From: Chryseobacterium sp. CY350
GTDB taxonomy: Bacteria > Bacteroidota > Bacteroidia > Flavobacteriales > Weeksellaceae
DNA: 64,000 nt
Direction of reading: 5' to 3'
Assembly: GCF_027945075.1 (NCBI RefSeq)
Contig: NZ_CP116034.1
Span: 3,782,001 to 3,846,000, forward strand
Shown here: piece after piece, positions 16,469 to 25,449 of the stretch
How the letters are laid out: each line of letters begins with the position of its first letter
Position numbering within the stretch: the first letter of the stretch is position 1
Position numbers and translations under genes: made by a program
Notes under the pieces: model-generated
The model's database searches: none
Told to the model about the DNA's origin: nothing
What the model saw: only the letters and a program-made list of their open reading frames with translations

Positions 16469-18562
16469 ATGAAAAAACTAAATATTGCAGTACTTGCATT
16501 CTCGGGTATTGTCTTTTTAAATTCTTGCGGAACATCAAAAAATATGGAAACTCCAAAAGCTGAAACCACAGTTGCCGTTGATGAGCCTGCAAAACAGGAA
16601 ACCAAAGAGGAAGGTTTAAATCTATCTTATATGGACAAAACCGTTCGTCCACAGGATGATTTCTTTAATTATGTTAACGGAAATTGGGTTAAAAACACTC
16701 AGATTCCTTCAGATAAAGCGAGCTGGGGATCTTTCAATGCTTTGAGAGAAAATGTGGATGATGCTTCTTTGAGTATTTTAAATAAAATTTTAACTGAAAA
16801 ATATTCTGAAGGATCAGAAGGTCAGAAAATACAAAATCTGTACGCTTCTTTTATGGATATTAGCAAGAGAAATGCTGATGGTTTAAATCCGATCAAAGGA
16901 GATTTAGCCAAAATTGATGCAATAAAAAATGTAAATGATCTTCAGAAATATCTTTTAGAAGCCACCAAGCTGGGCGACAATTCATTTTATGGATGGAGAG
17001 TCGGTGCAGATATGAAAAACTCAAAGATGAATGCAGTTTATCTTGGCGGTCCAGATCTTGGTCTGGGAAGAGATTATTATCAAAAAGTGAATGAAGCAAA
17101 TACAAAAACTTTAGCTGAATATCAAAAGTATGTAAGCCAGTTGTTTGGAGTTTTAGGCTATAAAAATTCTGATGCTGCGGCAAAAAATGTGGTTGATTTT
17201 GAGAAACAATTAGCGAATTATTTATTAACTCTAGAGCAAAACAGAGATGCCAATTTAAGATATAACCCTAAAAATGTCTCTGAACTATCAGGATTGGTAA
17301 AAAATGTAAATCTCCCAAAATATCTAAAAGAAGCTGGTGTAAATACCGATAAAGTAATCGTTGGTGAGTTAAAATATTACCAAAATATGGATCAGTTTAT
17401 CAATCAAAAAAATCTTCCTTTGCTGAAGGATTATTTGAAATATCATGTTGTGAATGGTAATGCAAGCAATTTGAGTGAAAGTTTAGACGATATTCGTTTC
17501 AATTTTTATTCTAAGTATCTTCAGGGCCAGAAAGAGCAACGTGCGATGGATAAACGAGGTCTTGCTCTTGTTAATGGTGTTTTAGGTGAGGCTTTCGGGA
17601 AATTATATGTGGATGAATATTTTACGCCGGAATCTAAGCAGCAGATGGAAATGTATATTGATTACATTTTAAAATCATTTAAAAACCATATCAATGAAAT
17701 GGATTGGATGTCTCCGGAAACCAAAGTGAAAGCTCAGGAAAAACTATCTAAATTCACTGTAAAAATAGCATATCCTGATCAATGGAAAGATTATTCCAGA
17801 TTAAAAGTAGATGCTCCGGCTCAGGGCGCGACTTTATATTCAAACTTACAGAATGTTTCGGCTTGGCAATATGAAAAAAGTCTTGAGAAAGTAGGAAAAC
17901 CTGTTGATAAAACTGAATGGGGAATGTCTCCGCAAACTGTAAATGCTTATTACAGCGGTTCAAATAATGAGATTGTTTTCCCCGCAGCGATTCTTCAGCC
18001 ACCATTCTATAATCCTAAAGCTGATGCAGCCGTTAATTTTGGTGGAATTGGTGCGGTTATCGGTCACGAAATTTCTCATGGTTTTGATGACAGCGGATCA
18101 AGATTTGACGGTGATGGAAACTTAAATAACTGGTGGACGGAGCAGGATCGTAATAACTTCGATGCAAAAGTCGCACAGTTAGCGGCTCAATACAACGCTT
18201 ATGAGCCTGTAAAAGGAAGCTTTGTGAATGGGAAATTTACCAGCGGTGAGAACATCGGTGACTTAGGTGGAGTAGCTGTTGCTTATGACGCACTTCAAAT
18301 GTATTTGAAAGATAAAGGAAATCCGGGACTGATCAGTGGGTTTAATCAGGATCAGAGATTTTTCATGAGTTGGGCAACAGTCTGGAGAACCAAATCTACA
18401 GATCAATATATGATCAATCAGGTGAAAACAGATCCGCATTCGCCGGGATATTTCAGGGCATTCGGGCCGCTGGTGAATCAGGATGGGTTTATAAAAGCTT
18501 TTGATATAAAACCGGGAGATAAATTATACAAAGCTCCGGAAGAAAGAATTAAAATCTGGTAG
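16469..18562 (+). CDS. M13 family zinc metallopeptidase, lipoprotein
   Basis: Protein of 697 aa, closely related to its upstream neighbour (same VRPQDDFFNYVNGNW, HEISH and ENIGDLGG motifs, and the same KIW C-terminus). It differs at the start: a lipobox (FLNSC, cysteine at about residue 20) followed by a Thr/Glu/Lys-rich linker, so it should be lipid-anchored, probably on the outer membrane. The pair looks like a tandem duplication that gave one soluble and one anchored enzyme. It has its own terminator, so regulation may be separate. Confidence 0.95.
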   Translation: MKKLNIAVLAFSGIVFLNSCGTSKNMETPKAETTVAVDEPAKQETKEEGLNLSYMDKTVRPQDDFFNYVNGNWVKNTQIPSDKASWGSFNALRENVDDASLSILNKILTEKYSEGSEGQKIQNLYASFMDISKRNADGLNPIKGDLAKIDAIKNVNDLQKYLLEATKLGDNSFYGWRVGADMKNSKMNAVYLGGPDLGLGRDYYQKVNEANTKTLAEYQKYVSQLFGVLGYKNSDAAAKNVVDFEKQLANYLLTLEQNRDANLRYNPKNVSELSGLVKNVNLPKYLKEAGVNTDKVIVGELKYYQNMDQFINQKNLPLLKDYLKYHVVNGNASNLSESLDDIRFNFYSKYLQGQKEQRAMDKRGLALVNGVLGEAFGKLYVDEYFTPESKQQMEMYIDYILKSFKNHINEMDWMSPETKVKAQEKLSKFTVKIAYPDQWKDYSRLKVDAPAQGATLYSNLQNVSAWQYEKSLEKVGKPVDKTEWGMSPQTVNAYYSGSNNEIVFPAAILQPPFYNPKADAAVNFGGIGAVIGHEISHGFDDSGSRFDGDGNLNNWWTEQDRNNFDAKVAQLAAQYNAYEPVKGSFVNGKFTSGENIGDLGGVAVAYDALQMYLKDKGNPGLISGFNQDQRFFMSWATVWRTKSTDQYMINQVKTDPHSPGYFRAFGPLVNQDGFIKAFDIKPGDKLYKAPEERIKIW

Positions 18563-18586
18563 ATTTTTAAACAAAACTTAATATTG

Positions 18587-18614
18587 AAAACGCATCATAA
18601 GATGCGTTTTTTTG
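18587..18614 (+). terminator. Terminator after second M13 gene
   Basis: AAAACGCATC-ATAA-GATGCGTTTT perfect stem with following T run. Confidence 0.85.
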
Positions 18615-18804
18615 TTTATTTTTCATAGTTTAGTATCACTTAAAATATTTAGTTACTATAAGATATATTCAATATATTTGATTTATTTAAAGAAATATCA
18701 TTACAAAATTTTGTATGTAACAGTTTTTTTATAAATTTAAACAATAGATTGGTCAATAATTTGCTAATCCAAACCAAAATCAACAATCTCAAAATAATAA
18801 TAAT

Positions 18805-19251
18805 ATGGCAATGTTTAATTACGGTGTTGGCGGTAACGAGGTCAAAGTCGACGCTAATGAAGCAATTCAGGAAATCCAGGAAAACAAATCGCTCATCGTA
18901 AGTCAGCTTACAACCGATGAATCTTATGTTCCCGAAATCGTAACTGGTCTTAAAACTGTGGATGATGTCTTCAGACATTTTCAACCCTCTGTAGCTGTAC
19001 AGCACGAGACAGAAGACGGAAATGCAGTAGAAGAAGAGTTCCGTTTTCAGAATCTTGCAGACTTTACTCCCAAAAATTTAGTTCAAAAATCAGATTATCT
19101 CCAAAAACTCAGTATGGAGCAGGAGCAGTACAATAAAATTGTACGTCAGCTGAAAACCAATAAAATTCTTAGGAATATGCTGGAAAACGAGCAGACTAGA
19201 GCTGCATTTGTTGAAGCATTGAAGGAAGTGGCTCAGGAACTTGAAAAATAA
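18805..19251 (+). CDS. tssB: T6SS sheath small subunit TssB (VipA), T6SSiii type
   Basis: 148 aa cytosolic protein. TFxF-like core (VKTVDDVFRHFQPSVAV, FRFQNLADFTPKNLV) and the hydrophobic C-terminal helix match the TssB small sheath subunit of the Bacteroidota type VI system. It would assemble with TssC into the contractile sheath. TssC starts 22 bp downstream, the usual arrangement. No tube, baseplate, membrane-complex or ClpV gene is in the window, so the rest of the machine, if any, is elsewhere. Confidence 0.85.
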   Translation: MAMFNYGVGGNEVKVDANEAIQEIQENKSLIVSQLTTDESYVPEIVTGLKTVDDVFRHFQPSVAVQHETEDGNAVEEEFRFQNLADFTPKNLVQKSDYLQKLSMEQEQYNKIVRQLKTNKILRNMLENEQTRAAFVEALKEVAQELEK

Positions 19252-19273
19252 ATAAAACACCTACACAAATATT

Positions 19274-20635
19274 ATGGATAGTAAGTTACAGGCTGCAGAA
19301 AGCCAACAGCATAATCAACAGCAGCAATCCGGAAAACCGAAAGCAAGTCCTGTTGAAGAATTAAACAAAATAGGCGGTTTTGGCTTTATAGAATCTGTCG
19401 TAGATGGCATTGCCAATATGAACCCGACGAGAAAAGCACGAAAAGAAATTTTCCTAAACGATGCGAATAAAGCTGAGGAAAGGAAGGAGCTTCTTCAGAA
19501 AATCAATCTCTGGGTTGAGCTTTTAGGAAGTAATGAATCTGCGGAGAAAATGGCAGATACCTGCAAAACAAAAGCACAGGCAGCCGAGCAAAATTTAAAA
19601 ACAAATCTGAAAAACACACTTGATTCTGTTCGTCAGCTTGAAACTAATTATAGAACTGTCGCACAGTTTTACAAAAATACTGAGCTTGATAAGGTTGATA
19701 ATGTAAGTATTGTGAACGCGAGTTTAGATCAGGTTTCAGATCTTGATAATCCTTTATTTATTGATGCAATAGCTGAAGAATTTAAACAATATTATGACCG
19801 TTTAGATTTGCGTGATAATTATTCGATTTTAGCGATACCGGGATATTTAGGATCAAATAAAGTCATAGAAAAGTGGGCAAAAATCTGCAACGAAAACAAG
19901 GTGATGATGGTTACCGATTTCGCCAATCTAGACAAACCAGATGACGTTGTTGATTTATTCCATTCTGCGAATCTTACAGGTGGCGAATTGCACAGAAGTA
20001 ATGTCATCATGACGTGTAACTGGCTTGTGGGTAGAGGCAGAGCAGAAGAAGTAGGTGAAGAAGAAAATGTAGAACTTCCACCATCCACTTCATTAGCAGG
20101 AAAAATCCATAAAACATTAATGTCTCAGGTTGCTGCGGGTAAAAAGCACGGTAATATCAATGAAGTGGATGCTGTAAAATTTGAACTGAAGAAAAGCGAA
20201 ATTTCCCAGTTAGAAAAAATGGGCCTTGTTCCGATGGTCAACGAATATGGGAAAATCATGGCGTTCTCGGCAAAAACACTGTTTACAGGCGATAACATTG
20301 GTCTTCAGACGTATTCTGTAGTTCGTGTATTCGATTATGTAACCAAAGTTTTATTGGATTTCCTAAACAGAAGAGCCTTCGAAAACTGGAATGCAAGAAA
20401 TGAGGACGACTTAAGAAGACAGATTGTAACATTCTTAGACGGAATTAAAGGTGCAGATAAACTGATCGAAAAATTCAAAATCGTACGTTTCGAGCAGGAT
20501 AAAGTAAATAAAGACAGAGTATGGTTAGACATTCGTTTGACACCGTATTTCCCAACAAAAAGTTTTGTAATTAAACTTGACGGTCACAAAGGAGATGACG
20601 GAAACGAGTGGGATGCTGAATATATTCAGGATTAA
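19274..20635 (+). CDS. tssC: T6SS sheath large subunit TssC (VipB)
   Basis: Large sheath subunit of 453 aa, Bacteroidota (T6SSiii) type. It has a charged Gln-rich N-terminus, a helical zone, then the conserved core (YSILAIPGYLGSNKVIEKWAK; VMMVTDFANLDKPDD) and the C-terminal strand with DIRLTPYFPTKSFVIKL. It is translated with TssB as a pair. Relatives in this phylum are the sheath of antibacterial injection systems. No effector or immunity gene is adjacent; mutY follows after a terminator. Confidence 0.85.
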   Translation: MDSKLQAAESQQHNQQQQSGKPKASPVEELNKIGGFGFIESVVDGIANMNPTRKARKEIFLNDANKAEERKELLQKINLWVELLGSNESAEKMADTCKTKAQAAEQNLKTNLKNTLDSVRQLETNYRTVAQFYKNTELDKVDNVSIVNASLDQVSDLDNPLFIDAIAEEFKQYYDRLDLRDNYSILAIPGYLGSNKVIEKWAKICNENKVMMVTDFANLDKPDDVVDLFHSANLTGGELHRSNVIMTCNWLVGRGRAEEVGEEENVELPPSTSLAGKIHKTLMSQVAAGKKHGNINEVDAVKFELKKSEISQLEKMGLVPMVNEYGKIMAFSAKTLFTGDNIGLQTYSVVRVFDYVTKVLLDFLNRRAFENWNARNEDDLRRQIVTFLDGIKGADKLIEKFKIVRFEQDKVNKDRVWLDIRLTPYFPTKSFVIKLDGHKGDDGNEWDAEYIQD

Positions 20636-20655
20636 CGACTACAAAATGAATTTAG

Positions 20656-20684
20656 AACCGATGTTAAAAAGCATCGGTTTTTTT
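20656..20684 (+). terminator. Terminator of the tssBC operon
   Basis: AACCGATG-TTAAAAAG-CATCGGTT followed by T7, 20 bp after tssC. Confidence 0.85.
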
Positions 20685-20699
20685 GTGAATTTAATTCTT

Positions 20700-20835
20700 G
20701 GTACATATTGTTGATTGTGCTCCTTAGGTGTAATATCGGTAGAACTTACCGTCATAAGAAAATCGGTGCGCTCCGTAGGAGCGCTATCTCCGTTGCCTAT
20801 TGAAATAAATTTGTTTGTTATTTTGTACATATTGA
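20700..20835. repeat. Intergenic repeat-like element with palindrome
   Basis: The stretch between tssC and mutY is bounded by a ten-base direct repeat (GTACATATTG at about 20701 and 20825). It contains the palindrome GCGCTCC-GTA-GGAGCGC (20768-20784). CTCCGTAGGAG-type segments recur in intergenic DNA of related genomes (from memory). A minus-strand frame runs through it but has no domain, so it is treated as non-coding. Confidence 0.45.
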
Positions 20836-20871
20836 TATCTCGAAATAGTAAAGCAACAACAAATAATAAAT

Positions 20872-20879
20872 TATCTTTG
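20872..20879 (+). promoter_or_regulatory. -7 element of mutY
   Basis: TATCTTTG matches TAnnTTTG exactly and lies 21 bp before the TTG start of mutY. Confidence 0.5.
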
Positions 20880-20900
20880 CCAATTAAATGAGACGGCTTT

Positions 20901-21947
20901 TTGGAAAACAACAAAAAAACATCAGACTTCCTTCATATCGGTAACAAGCTACTAAAGTGGTACGATAAAAACGCAAGAGATTTACCTTTCAGAAACACCA
21001 AAGATCCCTACAAGATCTGGATTTGCGAAATTGTTTTTCAACAGACAAGAATCGCTCAGGGACTCAATCATTACAATAATTTTATCAAAAGATTTCCCGA
21101 CGTTCAGACCTTGGCGAAAGCTGAAGAGGATGAGGTTTTGTTGTATTGGAAAGGTTTAGGCTATTATTCAAGAGCGATTAATATTCATAAAGCGGCACAG
21201 CAAATTATTAACGATTACAAGGGAGTTTTTCCCTCCGAATATGAAGAGATTTTAAAATTAAAAGGTGTTGGTAAATATACTGCGGCAGCGGTTTCAAGCA
21301 TTTGTTTCAACGGAAAAATGCCGGCAGTTGACGGAAATTTCTACAGAGTTTTAAGCCGAGTTTTTGCTGATGATTTTGATGTTTCAAATTCCAGAGCATT
21401 TAATTATTTTTCCGAACTCGCTCATTTAATTATACCTGAAAATGTAGGAGATTTTAATCAGGCGATGATGGATTTAGGTTCTGAAATCTGCAAACCACGA
21501 AATCCGTTATGTGGAGAATGTCCTTTAAATAATGATTGTTTAGCATTTTCATTGAGCAGAATTTCAGAATTTCCTGTCAAAACAAAAAAAGTAAAAGCGA
21601 CTGATTTAGAGTTAAAATATTATTTTGTTCACAGAAACGGAGAATTTTTAATTCAGCAGAGAAAAGATGATTTCATCTGGAAAAAACTGTTTGAATTTCC
21701 ACTTGAAATTTCTGAGGAATTAAATTCATTCATTAAAAGTGTGAAAGCCGTTAATCACAAACTGACTCACAAAAATTTAAGTATAGAAATATTTAACGTA
21801 GAGGTAGATTCAGAAAAGGTTTGGAGAAATTTTACTGCTGAAAATGATTATATGATCACAGATGTAGAAAATTCTCATGAAAAATCATTTCCGAAACCTT
21901 TGGAAAATTATATTCAAAATTATCAAACAGCTTACAGATTTCACTAA
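20901..21947 (+). CDS. mutY: A/G-specific adenine glycosylase MutY
   Basis: DNA repair glycosylase that removes A opposite 8-oxoguanine; 348 aa. Visible: catalytic Glu in CEIVFQQTRI, helix-hairpin-helix LKGVGKYTAAAV, catalytic Asp in PAVDGNFYRV, the [4Fe-4S] loop C-x6-C-x2-C-x5-C (CKPRNPLCGECPLNNDC), and a C-terminal NUDIX-like 8-oxoG domain. No ATG is available in frame near the N-terminus; TTG at 20901, giving MENNKKTSDF, is the only sensible start. An ATG at 20888 is in another frame. Confidence 0.94.
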   Translation: MENNKKTSDFLHIGNKLLKWYDKNARDLPFRNTKDPYKIWICEIVFQQTRIAQGLNHYNNFIKRFPDVQTLAKAEEDEVLLYWKGLGYYSRAINIHKAAQQIINDYKGVFPSEYEEILKLKGVGKYTAAAVSSICFNGKMPAVDGNFYRVLSRVFADDFDVSNSRAFNYFSELAHLIIPENVGDFNQAMMDLGSEICKPRNPLCGECPLNNDCLAFSLSRISEFPVKTKKVKATDLELKYYFVHRNGEFLIQQRKDDFIWKKLFEFPLEISEELNSFIKSVKAVNHKLTHKNLSIEIFNVEVDSEKVWRNFTAENDYMITDVENSHEKSFPKPLENYIQNYQTAYRFH

Positions 21948-22196
21948 AAATATTGATGTTGAAAGTTTATATTATCGAAAGTATGACTATTCTGCTATTT
22001 GCTCTTTCAGAATTATAAAGTGAAAAAAATAAGGTTAGTTTTCTTTGCTAAGTGGAACGGCTTTGCAGACTTAAAAACAGTTAGTAGTAAAAAAAACTTT
22101 GCGAACTTTTGCGCTTAAATAAAATTCTTGATAAATCAAATTTCAAAACTCATTGAAATGCTGAAAATTGTATCATAAAATCTAAAATGGAATTTG
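21948..22196 (+). repeat. Intergenic remnant between mutY and gldD
   Basis: Non-coding. A section around 22070-22135 (CTTTGCGAACTTTTGCGCTTAA) is of the same style as the CTTTGCG/GCGCAA-rich sequence at 63149-63323 and looks like a degraded dispersed repeat. In many Flavobacteriia ssb and gldE occupy this place (recalled); neither is recognisable here. Confidence 0.4.
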
Positions 22197-22204
22197 TATT
22201 TTTG
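22197..22204 (+). promoter_or_regulatory. -7 element of gldD
   Basis: TATTTTTG, a TAnnTTTG match, ends 4 bp before the ATG at 22209, so the gldD mRNA would have a very short leader or none. Confidence 0.4.
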
Positions 22205-22208
22205 CAAA

Positions 22209-22766
22209 ATGATTAGAAAAGTCATTCTTGTTTTCGTTTCATTACTCCTTCTTTCTTGTGAGAAAGAGACTCAGCCGAAACCTTACGGTGAATTGAGATT
22301 AGAATATCCCGCACCGAAATACCAGAAATTTGATAAAAACTGTGCGTACACTTTTGAATATTCAGATTTTGCCAGAATTGTTGATGCTAAAAAGCCGTGT
22401 TGGTATTACATGAATTATCCGACCATGAAGGCGAAAGTTTTTATTACTTATTTTCCGATAGAAGGAAATTTTGCTGATCATGTGAGAGAATCTGAGAAAA
22501 TGGTTTACGAGCATACCATTAAAGCAAGTTCGATTGAAGCAAAATCATTTCGATATCCTGATAAAAAAGTGTACGGAAACTTTTATGAGTTGAAAGGGCA
22601 AAGCGCTTCTAATCTACAGTTTTATGCTACAGACAGTACAAAACATTTTGTAACTGCTTACTTATATTTTGATACAAGACCAAAACCAGATTCTCTGGCT
22701 CCGGCAGTAGATTATATCAAAAAAGATATAAAACATATGCTGGATACTTTTGAATGGAAAAATTAA
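22209..22766 (+). CDS. gldD: Gliding motility lipoprotein GldD
   Basis: Lipoprotein of 185 aa from the ATG at 22209 (lipobox LLLSC at about residue 17). Typical GldD features: PKPYGELRLEYP, FEYSDFARI, CWYYMNYP, KVYGNFYELKG and the tail LDTFEWKN. GldD is required for gliding in Flavobacterium and in many non-gliding relatives is linked to the type IX secretion set. It sits directly after mutY, while ssb and gldE, its usual partners, are missing from this place. Confidence 0.9.
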   Translation: MIRKVILVFVSLLLLSCEKETQPKPYGELRLEYPAPKYQKFDKNCAYTFEYSDFARIVDAKKPCWYYMNYPTMKAKVFITYFPIEGNFADHVRESEKMVYEHTIKASSIEAKSFRYPDKKVYGNFYELKGQSASNLQFYATDSTKHFVTAYLYFDTRPKPDSLAPAVDYIKKDIKHMLDTFEWKN

Positions 22767-22827
22767 TTTAATAATGATTGAATTATCTAAATCTATAGGA
22801 TTCAGTATAATTAAAATATAAAAAAAT

Positions 22828-22981
22828 ACATATGACATCGCAAGATTCCATATGACCTTTAAAAAAATAGAAAAATACATATGACATCGCAAGATTCCAT
22901 ATGACCTTTAAAAAAATAGAAAAATACATATGACATCGTAAGATTCCATATGACCTTTAAAAAAATAGAAAAATACATATG
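22828..22981 (+). repeat. 49 bp tandem repeat of overlapping mini-ORFs before pfkB-type gene
   Basis: Three head-to-tail copies of a 49 bp unit (ATGs at 22832, 22881, 22930), the first two identical and the third with one change, lead exactly into the ATG of the kinase gene at 22979. Each unit encodes MTSQDSI-stop and then MTFKKIEKYI-stop. Each stop overlaps the next start as ATGA, so the small frames form a chain ending on the kinase start codon. The third unit reads CGTAAG, which cuts its first mini-ORF to three codons. Tandem slippage is the obvious origin. Confidence 0.85.
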
Positions 22982-23899
22982 AAACTTTTAGTTGTAGGAA
23001 GTGTTGCGTTTGATGCAATAGAGACACCATTTGGTAAAACAGATAAAATTTTAGGAGGAGCTGCCACATATATCGGAATTACAGCATCTGTAATGGGAGT
23101 AAAGTCAGGAATTGTTTCTGTTGTGGGAGGAGATTTTCCTCAGGAGCATTTAGATATGTTCACAAAAAGAGATATCAATATTGAAGGATTGGAAATTGTG
23201 AAGGACGGAAAAACTTTTTTCTGGTCGGGCAAATATCATAATGATCTTAATTCAAGAGACACTTTGGCGACGGAAGTGAATGTTCTTGAAAATTTTGATC
23301 CTAAAATACCTGAATCTATGCAAGATGCAGAGATTTTGTTGTTGGGGAATCTTCATCCTGGTGTACAATTGTCAGTTCTTGAAAAAATGAATCAGCGTCC
23401 GAAATTGGTTATTCTTGATACCATGAATTTCTGGATGGATTCTGCAATGGATATTCTTAAAGATATGATTGCTAAAACTGATGTTATCAGTATTAATGAC
23501 GAGGAGGCCAGACAGCTTTCTGGAGAATATTCTTTGGTAAAAGCAGCGAAAAAGATTCACGCAATGGGTCCTGAGTTTGTGATTATTAAAAAAGGAGAAC
23601 ACGGAGCAATTCTTTTCCACGACGGTAAAATATTTGCAATTCCGGCACTTCCTCTTGAAGAGGTTTTTGATCCGACTGGAGCTGGAGATACATTCGCAGG
23701 AGGTTTTGCGGCGTATTTGGCTAAAAAAGAGAAATTTGATTTTGAAACAATGAAGTCTGCATTGATCGTTGGTTCTGCAATGGCTTCGTTTACGGTTGAA
23801 AAATTCGGGACAGAGAGAATTGAGGAAGTAAATGAATCTGATATGCTTGAAAGAATCAATCAATTTAAAGAATTAACGACTTTTACTGTTGAGTTGTAA
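22979..23899 (+). CDS. PfkB family sugar/nucleoside kinase
   Basis: Cytosolic ribokinase-family enzyme of 306 aa. N-terminal GSVAFDAIETPFG and the early glycine-rich GGAATY contact, and the C-terminal signature DPTGAGDTFAGGF with the catalytic Asp of GAGD. The substrate cannot be told from sequence. The start codon is the last member of a chain of ATGA stop-start overlaps in a 49 bp tandem repeat, so its translation may depend on those mini-ORFs. Upstream gldD ends 212 bp away. Confidence 0.9.
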   Translation: MKLLVVGSVAFDAIETPFGKTDKILGGAATYIGITASVMGVKSGIVSVVGGDFPQEHLDMFTKRDINIEGLEIVKDGKTFFWSGKYHNDLNSRDTLATEVNVLENFDPKIPESMQDAEILLLGNLHPGVQLSVLEKMNQRPKLVILDTMNFWMDSAMDILKDMIAKTDVISINDEEARQLSGEYSLVKAAKKIHAMGPEFVIIKKGEHGAILFHDGKIFAIPALPLEEVFDPTGAGDTFAGGFAAYLAKKEKFDFETMKSALIVGSAMASFTVEKFGTERIEEVNESDMLERINQFKELTTFTVEL

Positions 23900-23961
23900 T
23901 TATTTCGGCTCTTTTAAGAAATATTTATAATAAAAAATTGAGTGTAATTCGCTAAGAATTA

Positions 23962-23969
23962 TAAATTTG
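23962..23969 (+). promoter_or_regulatory. -7 element of the SurA-like gene
   Basis: TAAATTTG, 21 bp before the ATG at 23991, matches TAnnTTTG. Confidence 0.5.
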
Positions 23970-23990
23970 CAACTCGTTTAAAATAGTATA

Positions 23991-25358
23991 ATGATAAATA
24001 AATTAAAAATCGCTTTTCTTTTTGGAGTTTTTGCTTTGTTGTTTTCAGCAAATGTACAGGCTCAGCTAAAGCAAGGTCAGTTGATTGATGGTATTGCAGC
24101 GGTGATTGGCGATGAGATTGTTCTGGAATCTGATGTAGAAGAACAATTGAATTACGGTAAACAGCAAGGTGCCGGAACCACAGACAGATGTGAATTTCTG
24201 GAAAATCTTGTCAATAACAAATTTCTTGTTTACGAGGCTAAAAAAGATACGCTGATAGAAAATCGTTCTGCGGCAATCAAAGATCAGGCAAATGCTAAAT
24301 ACAACCAATTGCTTTCTCAGTTTCCTGACGAAAAATCTATGTTGACTGCATATAAATTCAGAACCGGCTACGAAATGAAGAATGCTATCGAAAAAATAGA
24401 TACAGATACGTATTACGGACAAGCAAAATATCAGAGAATTACAGAAAAGGCAGATGTTACCCCGAATGAGGTGACAGACTTCTTTAATATGTTTAAAACT
24501 CAGTTGCCTGAAATTAAAGATGAAATTTCTATCTCTCAGATCGTGATGAATCCTAAATTGACAGAAGCTCACAAGGAAGAACTGATCAATAAATTAAAGA
24601 AAATCAAGCAGGATATTGCCGGCGGCGAAAGTTTTGAAAGCCAGGCAAGAATTTATTCTGAAGATCCGGGTTCTGCGCCAAATGGCGGGTTAATGAAGAA
24701 TGTTTTTAAAGGTCAGATGGTAAAACCGTTTGAAGCTGCAGCTCTGAATCTTCAGGAAGGTGAAATTTCAGATCCTATTGAGTCAGAATTCGGTTATCAC
24801 ATTATTCAGCTTGTGAAAAAATCAGGAAAAGCATACGATGCAAGACATATTCTCTTGATGGCAACACCTACTGCTGAAGAAATTACCACGGCTAAAAAGA
24901 AATTAGATAGTATAAGAGGTTTAATTTTGGCTGAAAAGCTTACTTTTAAAGATGCTTCATTTAAATTTTCAGATGATAAAAGAACAAAATTCAACGCTGG
25001 GGTAATTCCTGGAGCTGACGGTTCTAATAAGATCGAAAGAGAAAGTATTTCTGGAACAATCAGCTATGAATTGGCAGGTTTAAATAAAGGAGATATCACT
25101 GCTGCGTTTGAAGATGAGGATGACAGAAAAAGAAAGGTCGTTAAGATCGTAAAGATAGAAGATGTGATTCCGTCACACCAGATTACACTGGAGACAGATT
25201 ACGACAGAATCAAACAAATGGCTCTTCGAAAAAAGCAGGCAGAAATGGTTGAGAAATACGTAAGTTCAAAAATTTCAACAACTTTTATTTCTATAGACGG
25301 TCGATATGACACCTGTAATTTTAAAGGAAACTGGAAAAAAGAATCCATTAAAAAATAG
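23991..25358 (+). CDS. SurA-like periplasmic peptidylprolyl isomerase
   Basis: Exported 455 aa chaperone. Signal peptide (residues 1-24, ending VQAQ), the SurA N-terminal helical domain (IAAVIGDEIVLESDVEEQL), a full parvulin PPIase domain (about 180-280: QIVMNPKL, GGLMKNVFKGQMVKPFE, EFGYHIIQL) and a second, diverged parvulin-like domain (about 285-395: ARHILLMATPT). It escorts outer-membrane proteins through the periplasm. Monocistronic with its own terminator. Confidence 0.9.
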   Translation: MINKLKIAFLFGVFALLFSANVQAQLKQGQLIDGIAAVIGDEIVLESDVEEQLNYGKQQGAGTTDRCEFLENLVNNKFLVYEAKKDTLIENRSAAIKDQANAKYNQLLSQFPDEKSMLTAYKFRTGYEMKNAIEKIDTDTYYGQAKYQRITEKADVTPNEVTDFFNMFKTQLPEIKDEISISQIVMNPKLTEAHKEELINKLKKIKQDIAGGESFESQARIYSEDPGSAPNGGLMKNVFKGQMVKPFEAAALNLQEGEISDPIESEFGYHIIQLVKKSGKAYDARHILLMATPTAEEITTAKKKLDSIRGLILAEKLTFKDASFKFSDDKRTKFNAGVIPGADGSNKIERESISGTISYELAGLNKGDITAAFEDEDDRKRKVVKIVKIEDVIPSHQITLETDYDRIKQMALRKKQAEMVEKYVSSKISTTFISIDGRYDTCNFKGNWKKESIKK

Positions 25359-25364
25359 ACTCAA

Positions 25365-25394
25365 AAACCTTCAGAATAATCTGGAGGTTTTTTT
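25365..25394 (+). terminator. Terminator of the SurA-like gene
   Basis: AAACCTTCAG and CTGGAGGTTT pair with one G-U, followed by T7. Confidence 0.75.
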
Positions 25395-25449
25395 ATGTAA
25401 TTGTTGACAATAAATCTTACAGAAATTCAGTTTTTAGTATTTTTACAGC

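Noticed and set aside
20639..20914. 91-codon minus-strand gene between tssC and mutY
   Set aside because: It overlaps the tssC terminator and the mutY start, contains a palindrome, and has no domain or coding signal.
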